The translations under genes were made by a program, and so were the position numbers. A model generated the notes under the pieces. That model ran no database searches. It was not told the DNA's origin and saw nothing but the letters and a program-made list of their open reading frames with translations. A DNA stretch of 64,000 bases, taken from positions 216,501 through 280,500 of the forward strand of contig CALYLW010000213.1 of assembly GCA_944989445.1 (NCBI GenBank), given 5' to 3'. Below are positions 47,285 to 58,309 of the stretch, piece after piece (position 1 is the stretch's first letter; each line of letters begins with the position of its first letter). The stretch comes from Ampullaceana balthica (lineage: Eukaryota > Mollusca > Gastropoda > Lymnaeidae).

Positions 47285-47609
47285 CTCCCTTCAATACCCC
47301 CTCTCCCCCCCCCCGCAACCTCAAATCTGAAGCTGATATTTCCATTCATAAAATACAACTAACTGCTTTATTATCACCACTAATTGTCCCATCTACGTCA
47401 GTGGGACATTTAGGAGATGAATTAAACGTGTAACAAACGATCGCATTAATAAGAGCCTCTCCAAAACGGGCAAGGTACACAACCGAACTTTTCTTGGCCA
47501 ATCAAATTCCTTACAGGGTTACCTTATAGCTGTAGCATAAAGAGAGACAGTTAAGATTTTAATAAAATATTTTATTTATTTAGTGTCATTATTTTCAATT
47601 TATAATTAT

Positions 47610-47613
<4 letters not shown>

Positions 47614-47682
<69 letters not shown>

Positions 47683-47699
47683 ATATATATATATATATG

Positions 47700-47730
<31 letters not shown>

Positions 47731-47920
47731 ATATATATATATATATGATATATATATATATGATATATATATATATATATGATATGATATATATATATAT
47801 ATGATATATATATATATATGATATGATATATATATATATATGATATATATATATATATGATATATATATATATATGATATATATATATATATATATATAT
47901 GATATATATATATATATATG
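47614..47920. repeat. (TA)n/TATATGA microsatellite at LINE 3' end
   Basis: About 300 bp of TA dinucleotides punctuated by GATATATA and GATATGATATA steps. It directly abuts the 3' end of the LINE on the minus strand. Confidence 0.96.
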
Positions 47921-49638
47921 TTCGTTCGTCCGTCGATACGACGAGGACCACTCTAGTCATCCGAGGGTTTTCTGTGCGTGCGCAGATGGCTGATTAGGCC
48001 GATCCTTGCACGGCAGGTTCGGGAACAGAAGGGACAGGGGACGAGTGCGACATCTCCTGGAGGGTTGACAGCATGGGCCTTTCGGGCTTGCCTCTTCTTT
48101 TCTGCGGCGGTAATCCGGTTTGCCTCGCATGACCTGGCACCTTCGTGGATGGAAGAGCGCCAGGTGGATCGGTCCATTGCAGCTCGTTCCCACGTGTCTG
48201 GATTGATGGCAAACGCTTTCATTGAGGCTTTCAGTGTGTCTTTGAAGCGTTTCTTTTGCCCACCGTGGGACCGCTGGCCATACTGGAGCTCACCATAGAA
48301 GATTCTCTTTGGCAGTCTCTCGTCTGGCATTCGGACAACGTGCCCTGCCCAGCGAAGCTGGGACTGCATCAGGAGGGTGAAGATGCTGGGGAGACCTGCC
48401 TTGGTCAGTACCACTGTGTCTGGAATTTTGTTCTGCCACTTTATGCCGAGAATCTTCCTGAGGCTTGTTATATGAAAGTGGTTCAGCTTTCTTGCATGGC
48501 GCTGATAAACAGTCCAAGTTTCACCACTGCCCTGTACACTTTCAGCTTGGTCTGGATGGTAATGCCTCTTCTGTTCCAGACATTAGGGTACAACCTGCCA
48601 AAAGTGGAGCTGGCTCTGGCAATTCTGACGTTCACTTCGTCATCGATGGTGACATTTTGAGACAGTGTGCTGCCTAGGTATGTGAACCGGTGCACTGCAT
48701 TGAGTCTCTGGCCGTTGACAGTGATGTTGGGCTCTACGTAGGGCCTTCCAGGCGCAGGCTGATGGAGGACCTCAGTCTTCTTGGTGTTGATTGACAGACC
48801 AAAGTTTGTGCAGGCACTGGAGAACAGGTTTACACTGCGTTGCATGTCGGCTTCTGAGAGAGCGTTGAGGGCACAGTCATCAGCGAACAGCAGGTCTCTG
48901 ATGATGTCTGTCATAACCTTGGATTTTGCCTGGAGCCTCCGAAGGTTGAACAGCTTGCCATCTGTGCGGTATTTCAGGTTGACACCAACATCCTCGTCTC
49001 TGAAGGCCTCTGTCAGCATGGCGGAAAACATGAGGCTAAACAGTGTTGGTGCCAGGACGCAGCCCTGCTTGACTCCGTTTGTGACCGGGAAAGGATCAGA
49101 AAACTCCCCGCTGTCCTGGACTCTGCATGGCCTGCATGCCTTCATGGAATTGTTGCACCAAGACGATGAATTTCCTTGGGCAACCATACTTGGCCATGAT
49201 CTTCCACAGACCCTCTCTGCCAACAGTGTCAAAGGCCTTGGTCAGGTCGACATAGGTGGAGAACAGGTCAGAGTTCTGCTCCTGACATTTCTCCAGCAGC
49301 TGCCTGGCAGCGAACACCATGTCGATGGTTCCTCGCTCTTTTCGGAATCCACACTGACTTTCAGGCAGGAGTCCTTGGTCAAGGTGCACTGTGAGGCGGT
49401 TGAGCAGGATTCTGGCAAGGATCTTTCCTGCAATAGAAAGCAGGGATATGCCTCTGTGGTTGTCACAAGCCTGTCTACTTCCTTTTCGCTTATATAGATG
49501 TATGATGGTGGCATCTTTGAAGTCCTGCGGGATCGTCTCTTGCTGCCATATTAAGAGAAACAGCTCATGGAGCCTTTCAGTCAGGGCTGTTCCCCCCTCC
49601 TTGTAGACCTCAGCTGGTATGGCGTCAGAGCCAGGTGC
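47921..49638 (-). mobile_element. 5'-truncated non-LTR retrotransposon (LINE)
   Basis: About 1.7 kb holding most of a reverse transcriptase, a C-terminal zinc-knuckle-like C2H2 segment and a short 3' tail ending TCGACGGACGAACGAAC before the TA microsatellite. The upstream half (apurinic endonuclease and start) is missing; the element begins at A-P-G-S-D-A-I-P. The sequence just 5' of it (49639-49658) is again TATATGATATATATATA, as on the other side. Clade not assigned with confidence. Confidence 0.93.
47953..49638 (-). pseudogene. LINE reverse transcriptase, two frameshifts
   Basis: Ordered motifs on the minus strand: GSDAIPAEVYKEGG, DNHRGISLLSIAGKILARIL, CGFRKERGTIDMVFAARQLL, STYVDLTKAFDTVG (motif A), GVKQGCVLAPTLF (motif B, ~49060-49090), LLFADDCAL (motif C with the catalytic DD, ~48880) and FTYLGS. 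The C-terminus has CPFCSRTCRARIGLISHLR followed by TH, a C2H2 finger, and stops at TAG 47953-47955. A small insertion around 49125-49137 (an ATGC-like duplication) shifts the frame before motif B. Near 48521 about 25 bases are missing between Y-R-A-V-V and the T-W-T-V-Y block. It cannot make a full enzyme. Confidence 0.93.
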
Positions 49639-49721
49639 TATATGATATATATATATAGTCATTTTTAAAAACGTATTTCCCCCTTCACTTCTATAATTTT
49701 AGTTTGAATCTTATCTTTTTA

Positions 49722-52700
49722 CTAGCAAAATACCCGCGCTACGCTGCGGAAAATAGGATTTCAGTTACCGTTGAGAAACCGCGTAACACAAATTCAAAAC
49801 ACCAATTGATTTCAATCTGGATCATGATGAATATAATACACCGTCTTGTCTGTCTGTCTGTCGTAGTCCCGCAGAAAAACAAAAACGAAAAGTAAAAAAT
49901 GATACACTTCCCGTGATGCTATCGAGCTGATAATTTAATTTATTTTTCGTCTGCTACCATTGGGGGAGGGTACTCAACAACTTCCCAAAGTTTCGTGCTC
50001 CTAACTACACGGGAAGTTAGATATTTAATGATGAGTCTGTTATATATAGCTCATATAAAAAAAAACTACATTTGAGCCCCCGGCCCCCTAGTGAATAATA
50101 ATTTTATATTTGGTTGTGATTGTTATCATCGCGGGAGGGTACTCAACAACTTTCCAAAGTTTCATGCTTCTACCTACACGGGAAGATGAGGAATTAGTGT
50201 TCATTCAGTTTTATATAGCCCATATACGAAAAAAAACGGTTTTGGGGCCCCGGCCACCCATGAGTGAAATTATTAAATTTTCTTTTCGCCAATTATCGCC
50301 ATAAGAGTGTACTAATCAAGTTCCCAAAGTTTTAGCTTCTACATTCACGGGAAGTTGGAGAATTAGTGTTGAGTCAGTTTTTAATATTAGAAAAAACTAT
50401 ATTTGGGCCCCCGGTCCCCAGTAAGTGATAATTTATATAATTTTTTTTACCTGTTACCATCGCGGAATGTTACTTAACAACTGCCCAAAGTTTCATGCTT
50501 CCACCTTTACGGGAAATAGGAGAATTAGTGATTTTTAGTTTTTATATAGCTCATATCAGGAAAAAACTACATTTGGGCCCCCGGCCCCCACTATGTGATA
50601 ATTTAAAAATTGTTTTAGTTTGTTACCACTACTCAGACTTTCTTGCTTCTACCTACACGGGAAACATAAGAATTTGTGATTTTCAGTTTTTATGTAGCTC
50701 ACATAAAGAAAAAACTTTATTTGGGCCCCCGGACCCCAGTATTTGAAAATTTAAATATCTTTTTGCCTGTTGATATCGCCAAAGTGTACTCAACATCTTC
50801 CCAAAGTTTCATTCTTCTATCTACTCGCGAAATAGGAGAATTAGTTATTTTAATTTTAATATTGCCCATATAAGGAAAACAATGGTTTTGGGCCCCCGGC
50901 CCCAATGAGTGTGAATTTAAAAATTATTTTATGCCAATTTTCGTCACGAGAGGCTACTTAACAACTCCCCAAGGTTTCATGCTTCTACATACACGGAAAG
51001 TTGGAGAATTAGTGATGAGTCAGTTTTTAATATAAAAAAACTACATTTGGGCCCCCGGCCCCATTAAGTGATAATTTAAATATGTTTTTTGCTTGTTAAC
51101 ATCGCCCAAAGATTTAGCTTCTACATTCACGGGAAGTTGGAGAATTAGTGTTGAGTTAGTTTTTAAATATAAAAAAAACTACATTTGGGCCCCCGGCCCC
51201 CATTAAGTGATAATTTAAATATGTTTTTCGCTTGTTAACATCGGGGAAGTCAACTACTCAGTGTTTCACACTTCTACCTACACGGGCAATATGAGAATTT
51301 GTGATTTTCAGTTTTTATATAGCTCATATAAGGAAAGAACTTCATTTGGGCCCCCGGCCCCCAGGAAGTGATAATTTAATTTTTTTTCACCTGTTACCAT
51401 TGCGGGTTTGTCCTCAACAACTTCTAAAAGTTTCATGCTTCTGCCTACTCGGGAAATAGGAGAATTTTGTGATTTTCAAATTTTATATAGGCCATATAAG
51501 GAAAAAAACTTTTTTGGGCCCCCGGCCCCCCATGAGTGTAAATTGTAAATTCTTTTACACCAATTTTCGTCACGAGAGGCTACACAACAACTTCCCAAAG
51601 TTTCATGCTTCTACCTACAGGGAAAGTTGGAGAATTAGTGATGAGTCAGTTTTTTTATATAATAAAAAAAACTACATTTGGGCCCCCGGCCCCCATTAAG
51701 TGATAATTTAAATTTTGTTTTTGCTTGTTATTTTCGCGGAAGTGAACTTAACAACCACCCCAAGTTTCATGCTTCTATCTACACGGGAAATAGGAGAATT
51801 AGTGATTTTTAGTTTTTATATAGCTCATATTAGGAAAAAACTTCATTTGGGCCCCCGGCCCCCAGGAAGTGATAATTTAAATGTTTTTTCTCCCATTACC
51901 ATCGCGGGGTTGTACTCAACAATTTCCGAAAGTTTCATGCTTCTGCCTACTCGGGAAATGGGAGAATTGGTGATTTTCAAATTTTATATAGGCCATATAA
52001 GGAAAAAAAAACGTTTTTGGGCCCCCGGCCCCCATGAGTGTTATTTTAAAATTCTTTTACTCCAATTTTCGTCGCGAGAGGCTACTCGACAACTTCCCAA
52101 AGTTTCATGCTTCTACCTACACGGGAAGTTGGAGAATTAGTGATGAGTCATTTTTTTATGTAAGAAAAAAATTACATTTGGGCCCCCGGCCCCCATTCAG
52201 TGATAATTTAAATATATTTTTTGCTTGTTATTTTTGCGGAAGTGAACTTAACAACCACCCCAAGTTTCATGCTTCTATCTACACGGGAAATAGGAGAATT
52301 AGTGATTTTTAGTTTTTATATAGCTCATATAAGGAAAAAACTTCATTTGGGCCCCCGGCCCCCAGGAAGTGATAATTTAAATGTTTTTTCTCCCGTTACC
52401 ATTGCGTGGGTTGTACTCAACAATTTCCCAAAGTTTCACGCTTCTGCCTACTCGGGAAATGGGAGAATTGGTGATTTTCAAATTTTATATAGGCCATATA
52501 AGGAAAAAAAACGTTTTTGGGCCCCCGGCCCCCATGAGTGTTATTTTTAAAATTCTTTTACTCCAATTTTCGTCGCGAGAGGCTACTCGACAACTTCCCA
52601 AAGTTTCATGCTTCTACCTACACGGGAAGTTGGAGAATTAGTGATGAATCAGTCAGTCAGTGAGTGAGTCAGTGAGGGCTTTGGATAATTTCAATGTTTT

Positions 52701-53013
52701 TTCTCCCATTACCATCGCGGGGTTGTACTCAACAATTTCCCAAAGTTTCATGCTTCTGCCTACTCGGGAAATGGGAGAATTGGTGATTTTCAAATTTTAT
52801 ATAGGCCATATAAGGAAAAAAAAACGTTTTTGGGCCCCCGGCCCCCATGAGTGTTATTTTAAAAATTATTTTACTCCAATTTTCGTCGCGAGAGGCTACT
52901 CGACAACTTCCCAAAGTTTCATGCTTCTACCTACACGGGAAGTTGGAGAATTAGTGATGAATCAGTCAGTCAGTGAGTGAGTCAGTGAGGGCTTTGCCTT
53001 TTATTAGTATAGA
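49722..53013 (-). mobile_element. Non-autonomous Helitron with both termini and internal array
   Basis: On the minus strand it starts TCTATACTAATAAAAGGC at 53013 (host A outside) and ends ...CGGGTATTTTGCTAG at 49722 (host T outside). A GC hairpin (CCGCAGCGTAGCGCGG) lies ~13 nt before the CTAG end. This is the full Helitron signature: TC start, hairpin, CTRR end, A-T insertion site. Length 3292 bp. It has no Rep/helicase gene and depends on another element for movement. It lies antisense in the first kinase intron. Confidence 0.9.
50080..52960. repeat. Internal ~165-bp tandem units of the complete Helitron
   Basis: About 17 units with TTTGGGCCCCCGGCCCCC cores near 50080, 50247, 50405, 50575, 50723, 50890, 51048, 51187, 51350, 51517, 51678, 51848, 52019, 52180, 52348, 52518 and 52835. 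Units from 51.7 kb on form a higher-order pair (~335 bp). A piece of the 5' end (AGTCAGTCAGTGAGTGAGTC) is duplicated inside at ~52650. Confidence 0.9.
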
Positions 53014-53258
53014 TATGTCTGCATTAAGAAAATAGCTAGGGAAAATGAATTGAACATCTGTCATCGAATGGCAGCTTTAAAATAAAAGAATTACAAAAAA
53101 ATCAAGAAACACTGTTCAGTACCAACACCCAATCCTCGCACTTTGTTCTACTCATTTTTATACTTTATGTTTCAAATATGAACTAAAGATTTTGTTTTGT
53201 TCTGTGTTGTGTAACATGAATGCGTCATTTAAAATAATAATTTCATCGATGTTTACAG

Positions 53259-53321
53259 AGATGGAAAAAGAGATATTTCAAGCTCAAAGGGAGAAGACTG
53301 TACTATGCCAAAGACAGACAG
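53259..53321 (+). CDS. DGKD/DGKH: Diacylglycerol kinase delta/eta-like, internal exon (PH domain strands 1-2)
   Basis: A 63-nt exon flanked by acceptor gatgtttacag and donor gtgtgt, open in phase 0 at both ends. The product begins RWKKRYFKLKGRRLYYAKD. This is the PH-domain signature W-x-x-R-Y-F-x-L-x-G-x-x-L-x-Y-Y, and the run K-G-R-R-L-Y-Y-A-K is characteristic of DGK delta/eta. It follows the 46533 exon (ending SSFN) and precedes the 55606 exon, and the three join without a stop. The donor is weaker than consensus. The downstream intron is 2284 nt and holds a degenerate ~75-bp repeat, an 18-19 unit 12-bp minisatellite and a copy of the AAATCC-ended element. I am confident that this is a real exon of a PH protein, and slightly less sure of the exact DGK subtype. 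Confidence 0.88.
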
Positions 53322-53809
53322 GTGTGTTTTTTATTATGCTCTTCTCTCCCTTGTAAAGTTTTGTCGAATGCCGTTGATAAGGAAACTTGTTTATATTTAT
53401 CGGCCGCCATTTTTTTTTACTTTATGACATCCAATACATTTATAAGTGATGGGTCGATCAATAAAAAAAAATACAATAGTTAAAAATTAACGCTTAAGTA
53501 ATCGTCAAATCGCAGCCCTACTTTTTACCAATGATTGCTATTCAAAGTCAAGGTCTTGCTTGCCGTGTTAATTAAATCACACTCCAAACCACGGAAATGC
53601 CTATTTAAGTATCAGTCAATGGGATATGTGATTTGAGCACAATAGGTACAGAGCCTCACTGTGCAATAGAGGCACATGGATCAGTATGTTAACCAAGTCC
53701 TTGAAGAAGATACCTAATTATTTGGATTCGGCAAGAACAGTTTGCTTCAGACATAACTTCCTGTCGATGAGACCTGGTCTTTTATATAGGGCCCAACTTT
53801 CTCCTGAGT

Positions 53810-54215
53810 AGGTTGTTTGTTACAGTGGTTCTCATGCAAGGTGGCTTGGTCCTTCACATCAGGTACCACTTTCTCCTGATAAGTTGTCAATCTTTATTAT
53901 AGTGGTTCTCATATAAGGGAACCTGATCCTTCACATTAGGCCCAACTTTCTTCTGTATAAGTTGTCAATTTTCGTTGCAGTGGTTCTCATGCAATGTCAC
54001 ATTGTCCTTGATGTTCGACCCGTTATTTCCTAAAGGAGAAGTCAATCTTTGTTGCAGTGGGTCTCATGTAATGAGACATGGCCCTTCAAATCAGGTCCAA
54101 CTTTCTCCAATGTAAGTTTTCAATTTTCGTTGCAGTGGTTGTCATGCAATAAATCTGACCTGGTCCCTGACATCAGGCCCATCTTTCATTGATAGCAGTT
54201 ACCAGTCGTTGGTAC
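53810..54215. repeat. Degenerate ~75-bp repeat, 5-6 copies
   Basis: Recurring CCAACTTTCTCCTGA, GTTGCAGTGGTTCTCATGCA and GGTCCTTCACATCAGG phrases, in the second kinase intron. Confidence 0.8.
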
Positions 54216-54350
54216 AGTGATTGTCATTCACACTTGTGGCCTGGTGATTATAATAATCTTTTAGCACTAGAAAGACTTGCTTGTAATGCTTTCAGTCTAA
54301 ACCTAAACAGCCAAACGCCTGAATACAACTAACATCACTCTATACTTTCC

Positions 54351-54575
54351 GTCCAATGTGACGTCCAAAGTGACGTCCAAAGTGACGTCCAAAGTGACGT
54401 CCAAAGTGACGTCCAAAGTGACGTCCAAAGTGACGTCCAAAGTGACGTCCAAAGTGACGTCCAAAGTGACGTCCAAAGTGACGTCCAAAGTGACGTCCAA
54501 AGTGACGTCCAAAGTGACGTCCAAAGTGACGTCCAAAGTGACGTCCAAAGTGACGTCCAAAGTGACGTCCAAAGT
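54351..54575. repeat. Minisatellite, 12 bp x 18-19
   Basis: Unit GTGACGTCCAAA, almost perfect throughout; the last copy changes to GTCTCC. It is in the second kinase intron. It gives V-T-S-K and D-V-T-L frames that are artefacts. Confidence 0.98.
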
Positions 54576-54815
54576 CTCCTTTCTGTATTAGAAGTAGACT
54601 AACGTACGCGAGTGATCATTTCAATATCTGACATACGGTTACGTGTGCTTAGTAAAGACTTGATAACGCATTTAAGCAGATTTTAAGGACACACAAGATT
54701 TTTTTTTAATTTTAAAGAAATATTCTTAATGTTTAATGACGGTCTTCACTGATGAAATCCTCTTTCTATCTATACTTAAAGAATTTGGTTTTGTTACGGA
54801 TTTGCGCTCATTTTT

Positions 54816-55440
54816 AAATCCTTTATATTAACTCGTGGCGTCTGCTTGATTGCTGGATGCCTTGCTTGATTGTTTGTTTGTCGAAAAAACTTTGGATCGA
54901 TTTTAACCGACTTCCCCGTAAGCTATCGAGCTGAAATTTTGCAGGCAGACTCGTGCCGACGATAAAAATGATCTATTAAAATTTCAGATCGATCGAATGT
55001 ACTTTAAATTAATTAATGCATTTTTAGATTATCTCTATGTAGCATGTTGATTTTTGTGCTAGAGTGTCGCGGTGCGTATTATATCTAACAACCTTTTTAA
55101 TACTTTCCTTTCGCGCGGTGCGGTGCGTATTATATTGACGATACTTTAAAAAAATATATTCCCGAAAATGTAAATACTAGTAATTGCTAGTCTGTCATGC
55201 GGTGCGCACTATATTAAACATGTTTTTATAACCCTTTTCCCGTTGATCAAATGTAGCTGAAATTTAGCAGGCAGACTGTAGTGTTTTTTTTGTTTTTGTT
55301 TTTACTATAAATCCTTTATATATTTAAGAAATAACTAAAATTTTGGATTGTCGTGCAATATTACAATAAACATTCTTTTAGTTGTGTCTCGTATATAAAA
55401 GATTTATAGTCAAAAACTTTGTTTTTACGTTTTTTAAATT
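54816..55440 (+). mobile_element. AAATCC-ended element, diverged copy
   Basis: Begins AAATCCTTTATATTAACTCG, contains GAGCTGAAATTTTGCAGGCA, AATTTCAGATCGATCGAA and three GGTGCGTATTATAT-like phrases, and ends GTATATAAAAGATTTATAGTC with AAAAACTTTGTTTTTACG. An internal inverted piece (ACTATAAATCCTTTATATAT, ~55310) shows a rearranged copy. It lies between the second and third kinase exons. Confidence 0.75.
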
Positions 55441-55605
55441 TAAAAATTCCTTTTCTTAGTTTGAGTGAGGGTAAACGTTTAGTTTGTTTGTTAGTTCCCA
55501 TGAAGGCATTTACCGTAACATACTTTAGAGCTGTATTTCTTCTATAATTTCTGTTTATTTTACTAGACACGGGGTTTTCAATGTGTGTATTGTGTTATAT
55601 TTCAG

Positions 55606-55686
55606 TCGGCACTCTTCAATGAAATTGACATATCTAATCTGAGTGTAGCGGAATGCAGCACCAGGAATATCAACCACAGCTTTCAG
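55606..55686 (+). CDS. DGKD/DGKH: Diacylglycerol kinase delta/eta-like, internal exon (middle of PH domain)
   Basis: An 81-nt exon preceded by a pyrimidine-rich acceptor (gttatatttcag) and followed by donor gtagga, phase 0 at both ends. It contains LFNEIDISNLSVAECSTRN followed by I-N-H-S-F-Q. In DGK delta/eta the equivalent stretch has the pattern F-D-E-V-D-L...S-V-A-E-x-S-T-x-N-x-N-x-S-F, so both the sequence and its place after the 53259 exon agree. The family continues with an I-T-P-x-R-K-L strand and the closing PH helix (about E-M-E-x-W-I). I looked for these downstream on the + strand to the end of the window and did not find them, so the next exon is presumably beyond 64 kb. An antisense or inverted-repeat MITE fragment begins only ~120 nt after the donor. 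Confidence 0.87.
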
Positions 55687-55803
55687 GTAGGACCACTTTG
55701 TGTACATCGCCCTGTGCGTTGGTTATACATATATTTATGTATAAAAAAGGTGAAAATAATGTAGCGAGGGGTTTAGAAGATGACACATGAGCAGGGTCAA
55801 AGG

Positions 55804-55950
55804 CAATGTTCCCTCTAAGGTTCGTTTGTCCGTGTGCAAAGTAAAATCAACAACTCTTGTGCAAAGTTGCACAGCATCCATTTTTTGTGCAATACTTTTT
55901 TTTTAAATTTGCTGCGCGGTAATTCTAAACTACTGCGCGGCGTCCTTTCC
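55804..55950 (+). mobile_element. CAATGTTCCCTCTAAG MITE, right end lost
   Basis: CAATGTTCCCTCTAAGGTTC, GTTGCACAGCATCCAT and GGTAATTCTAAACTACTGCG match 17421-17550 in order. Where the right terminus should be, the sequence passes into a 24-bp minisatellite. Confidence 0.75.
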
Positions 55951-55963
55951 AACATCGAATAGA

Positions 55964-56362
55964 GATTGATCTTCCCTGCCAGTAGCGGACTATGGTGATT
56001 CTCCCTGGCAGTAGCGGACCAATGCTGATCTTCCCTGCCAGTAGCGGACCAATGCTCCTTGCCAGTAGCAGACCAATACTGATTCTCCCTGCCAATAGCG
56101 GACCCATTCTCTCTGACAGTAACGGGCCCATATTCCCTGCCAGTAGCGGACCCATGTTCCCTGCCAGTAGCGGACCCATGTTCCCTGCCAGTAGTGGACC
56201 CATGTTCCCAGCCAGTAGTGGACCCATGTTCCCTGCCAGTAGTGGACCCATCTTCCCTGCCAGTAGCGGATCCATGTTCCCTGCCAGTAGTGGACCCATG
56301 TTCCCTGCCAGTAGCGGACCCATGTTCCCTGCCAGTAGCGTACCGATGCATATTCTCACTGC
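55964..56362. repeat. Minisatellite, 24 bp x ~16
   Basis: Unit TTCCCTGCCAGTAGCGGACC plus CATG, with longer left-hand variants (AATGCTGATC) and GTAGTGG/GTAGCGG changes. The period is a multiple of three. Confidence 0.95.
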
Positions 56363-57235
56363 CAGGACGCTTTGACTTAACCGAGATTTGAACTTATCAG
56401 CAGCGTACTTTCGACCCAGCCCGGGGCCAGCCAGCGGTTGATGTCGTGGGCGCGAGTGAGTACTCGTCATCTGCCCGTCCACTGATAAGCCACTCGTGGC
56501 GCTTATCTCCTCGGGGGTTTCCCCTCTCTTTGCCGTGATGATAAAGGTCAATTATTCCCAGGGGTTTCAAATAAAAATAAATAGTATTTTAAAAAAACAA
56601 CCGGGGAATTCAAAACGGAAACTGAAAAAGTTGACCTGGAAGAACTTAATTGAACTGATTGTGTCGAGGGTTTCTATTGGTCCACTTACAAGTGATTGAT
56701 CTGAGGCGACAAGGCTTCTTATCCTACGGGAGCTACTGAACTTGGGTGAGGAAAGGAAGTGGGGGGTGGCTGGGGGGGGTGTGGCGAGCGGCTTTGATCT
56801 CTCTACTGAGTTCAAAGTTTTAATCGAACTGTTTGGTTAATCTCTTGGTGGTTTTTAATTGAGTCGCTGTAAAATGTAGTCTGGGTAGTGTGAGAATCTG
56901 GATTAATAATTGGAGTGTGGATTTGTGGACCTGATTTTATGTGACTATCGTGTGCGACTGGATACGATAGTGGATAAGTGGACCTCATTTTATGTGACTA
57001 TCGTGTGTGACTGGATAAGATAGTGGATTGATGAGCCGAATTAAGCTTGTAAGAGACTATAACATGTAATGAATGTTTGGAGGATCATTGGATGGTGTTA
57101 GGATAACTATACAGGATAACACGGTGCCGTCATTTTCAACATTGCGGGTTGTGGTAAAGACAACAAACTGCAACTAGCTGGAAACATTTGATTAACTGAT
57201 TATAAAAGTCTTCTAATGAAAGGTAAAATGAGATT
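56363..57235. other. Unique sequence with one short duplication
   Basis: ATTTTATGTGACTATCGTGT is duplicated at 56934 and 56988 (~54-bp period). No kinase exon found. Confidence 0.4.
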
Positions 57236-57745
57236 ATTCAGGAAATTTAATGGAAGTTAAACTTTGGTTATAAAAGCAATTAAATGGTTAGAAGGCTACT
57301 CAAAGGGGTGGCCTCTATGTGGCACGAGTAGGACACGCGGACCTGACTGCAGCCCGAAACCAACAACCACTGGCAGGCAATGCCGAAGTCCGGTTAGATG
57401 TTAGGTGATAGGTGCTAGTCACATATGATTACAGTCACTGTACGGATGTTAGAGGCAGATCATCAGATGCAATGCCGATGATTAAAACCCGTGAAGAGCA
57501 CTAGGCTCGGGGCTGCTGATTTTCTTCCACATGTATGTTCATTAGTGGAAATTGTACTTTGATCATAAAAGTAATTTTACTGAAGTTAAACTTTGGCTAT
57601 AAGAGAAATTTAGTGTTAGTTAAACTATGATTATAAAAGTAATTTAACTGAAGTTAAACTTTGACTTTAAGAGAAATTCGGTGTTAGTTAGACTATGATT
57701 ATAAGTGTAATTTAATGGAAGTTAGTCTTCAATTATTAGAGTAAA
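57236..57745. repeat. Degenerate ~35-bp repeat, interrupted
   Basis: Repeated TGGAAGTTAAACTTTGGTTA and GTTAGTTAAACTATGATTAT with AAAAGTAATTTAA. One block lies at 57236-57290 and the main block at 57540-57745. Confidence 0.75.
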
Positions 57746-58309
57746 TTCATCAAACCTTGATTATAAAGACACTATAAATACCGGTAAACATTAATTCAAT
57801 TGGTGTCATTAGTCCCATGTCGTCAGATCCGTGGATTCCCATGTCGTCAGATCCGTGGGGTGGGGGTAGACTTTGATCGGGGGGGGGGTTGGCATGCATA
57901 CTAGCGTAAGCAAGTATTTACTGTTACGGGGGCGTCGAGGTGACACCATAAGAACCTCTGAGAGCTCCCTGTGCCCATGACGACCCACATACAATTACAG
58001 CAGTAACAACACTCGTCCTAAACAAGACTGAAAACCCACTGAAAACCCTTTCTTTAACTGGCCTTTCAAACCTGGAGAATCTCGTATTTCAATTGTCCAC
58101 CCAGAAGAAATGGTTTAATTTTTGTTTTCAATTTTAACGAGATCTCCGGGACCAGAATAAAGTAATATCAACGTTCAAATGGCAGTTCTCTGCCCTGTAC
58201 AGTCTCATGAAATAATAATATATTCACATTTAAATATTAGGAAAAAAAACGTATTAGTTTCTACATCAATGCAGACGTCTTTGGTGACAGGAAGCAAAGA
58301 GACAGGAAG

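Noticed and set aside
47595..47960. Tyrosine/isoleucine repeat frame
   Set aside because: TA microsatellite translated; overlaps the LINE tail.
54303..54591. D-V-T-L and V-T-S-K repeat peptides
   Set aside because: 12-bp array inside an intron, open on both strands.
55815..56551. Repeat protein of G-P-L-L-A-G-N-M type
   Set aside because: 24-bp minisatellite joined to a MITE fragment; no gene evidence.
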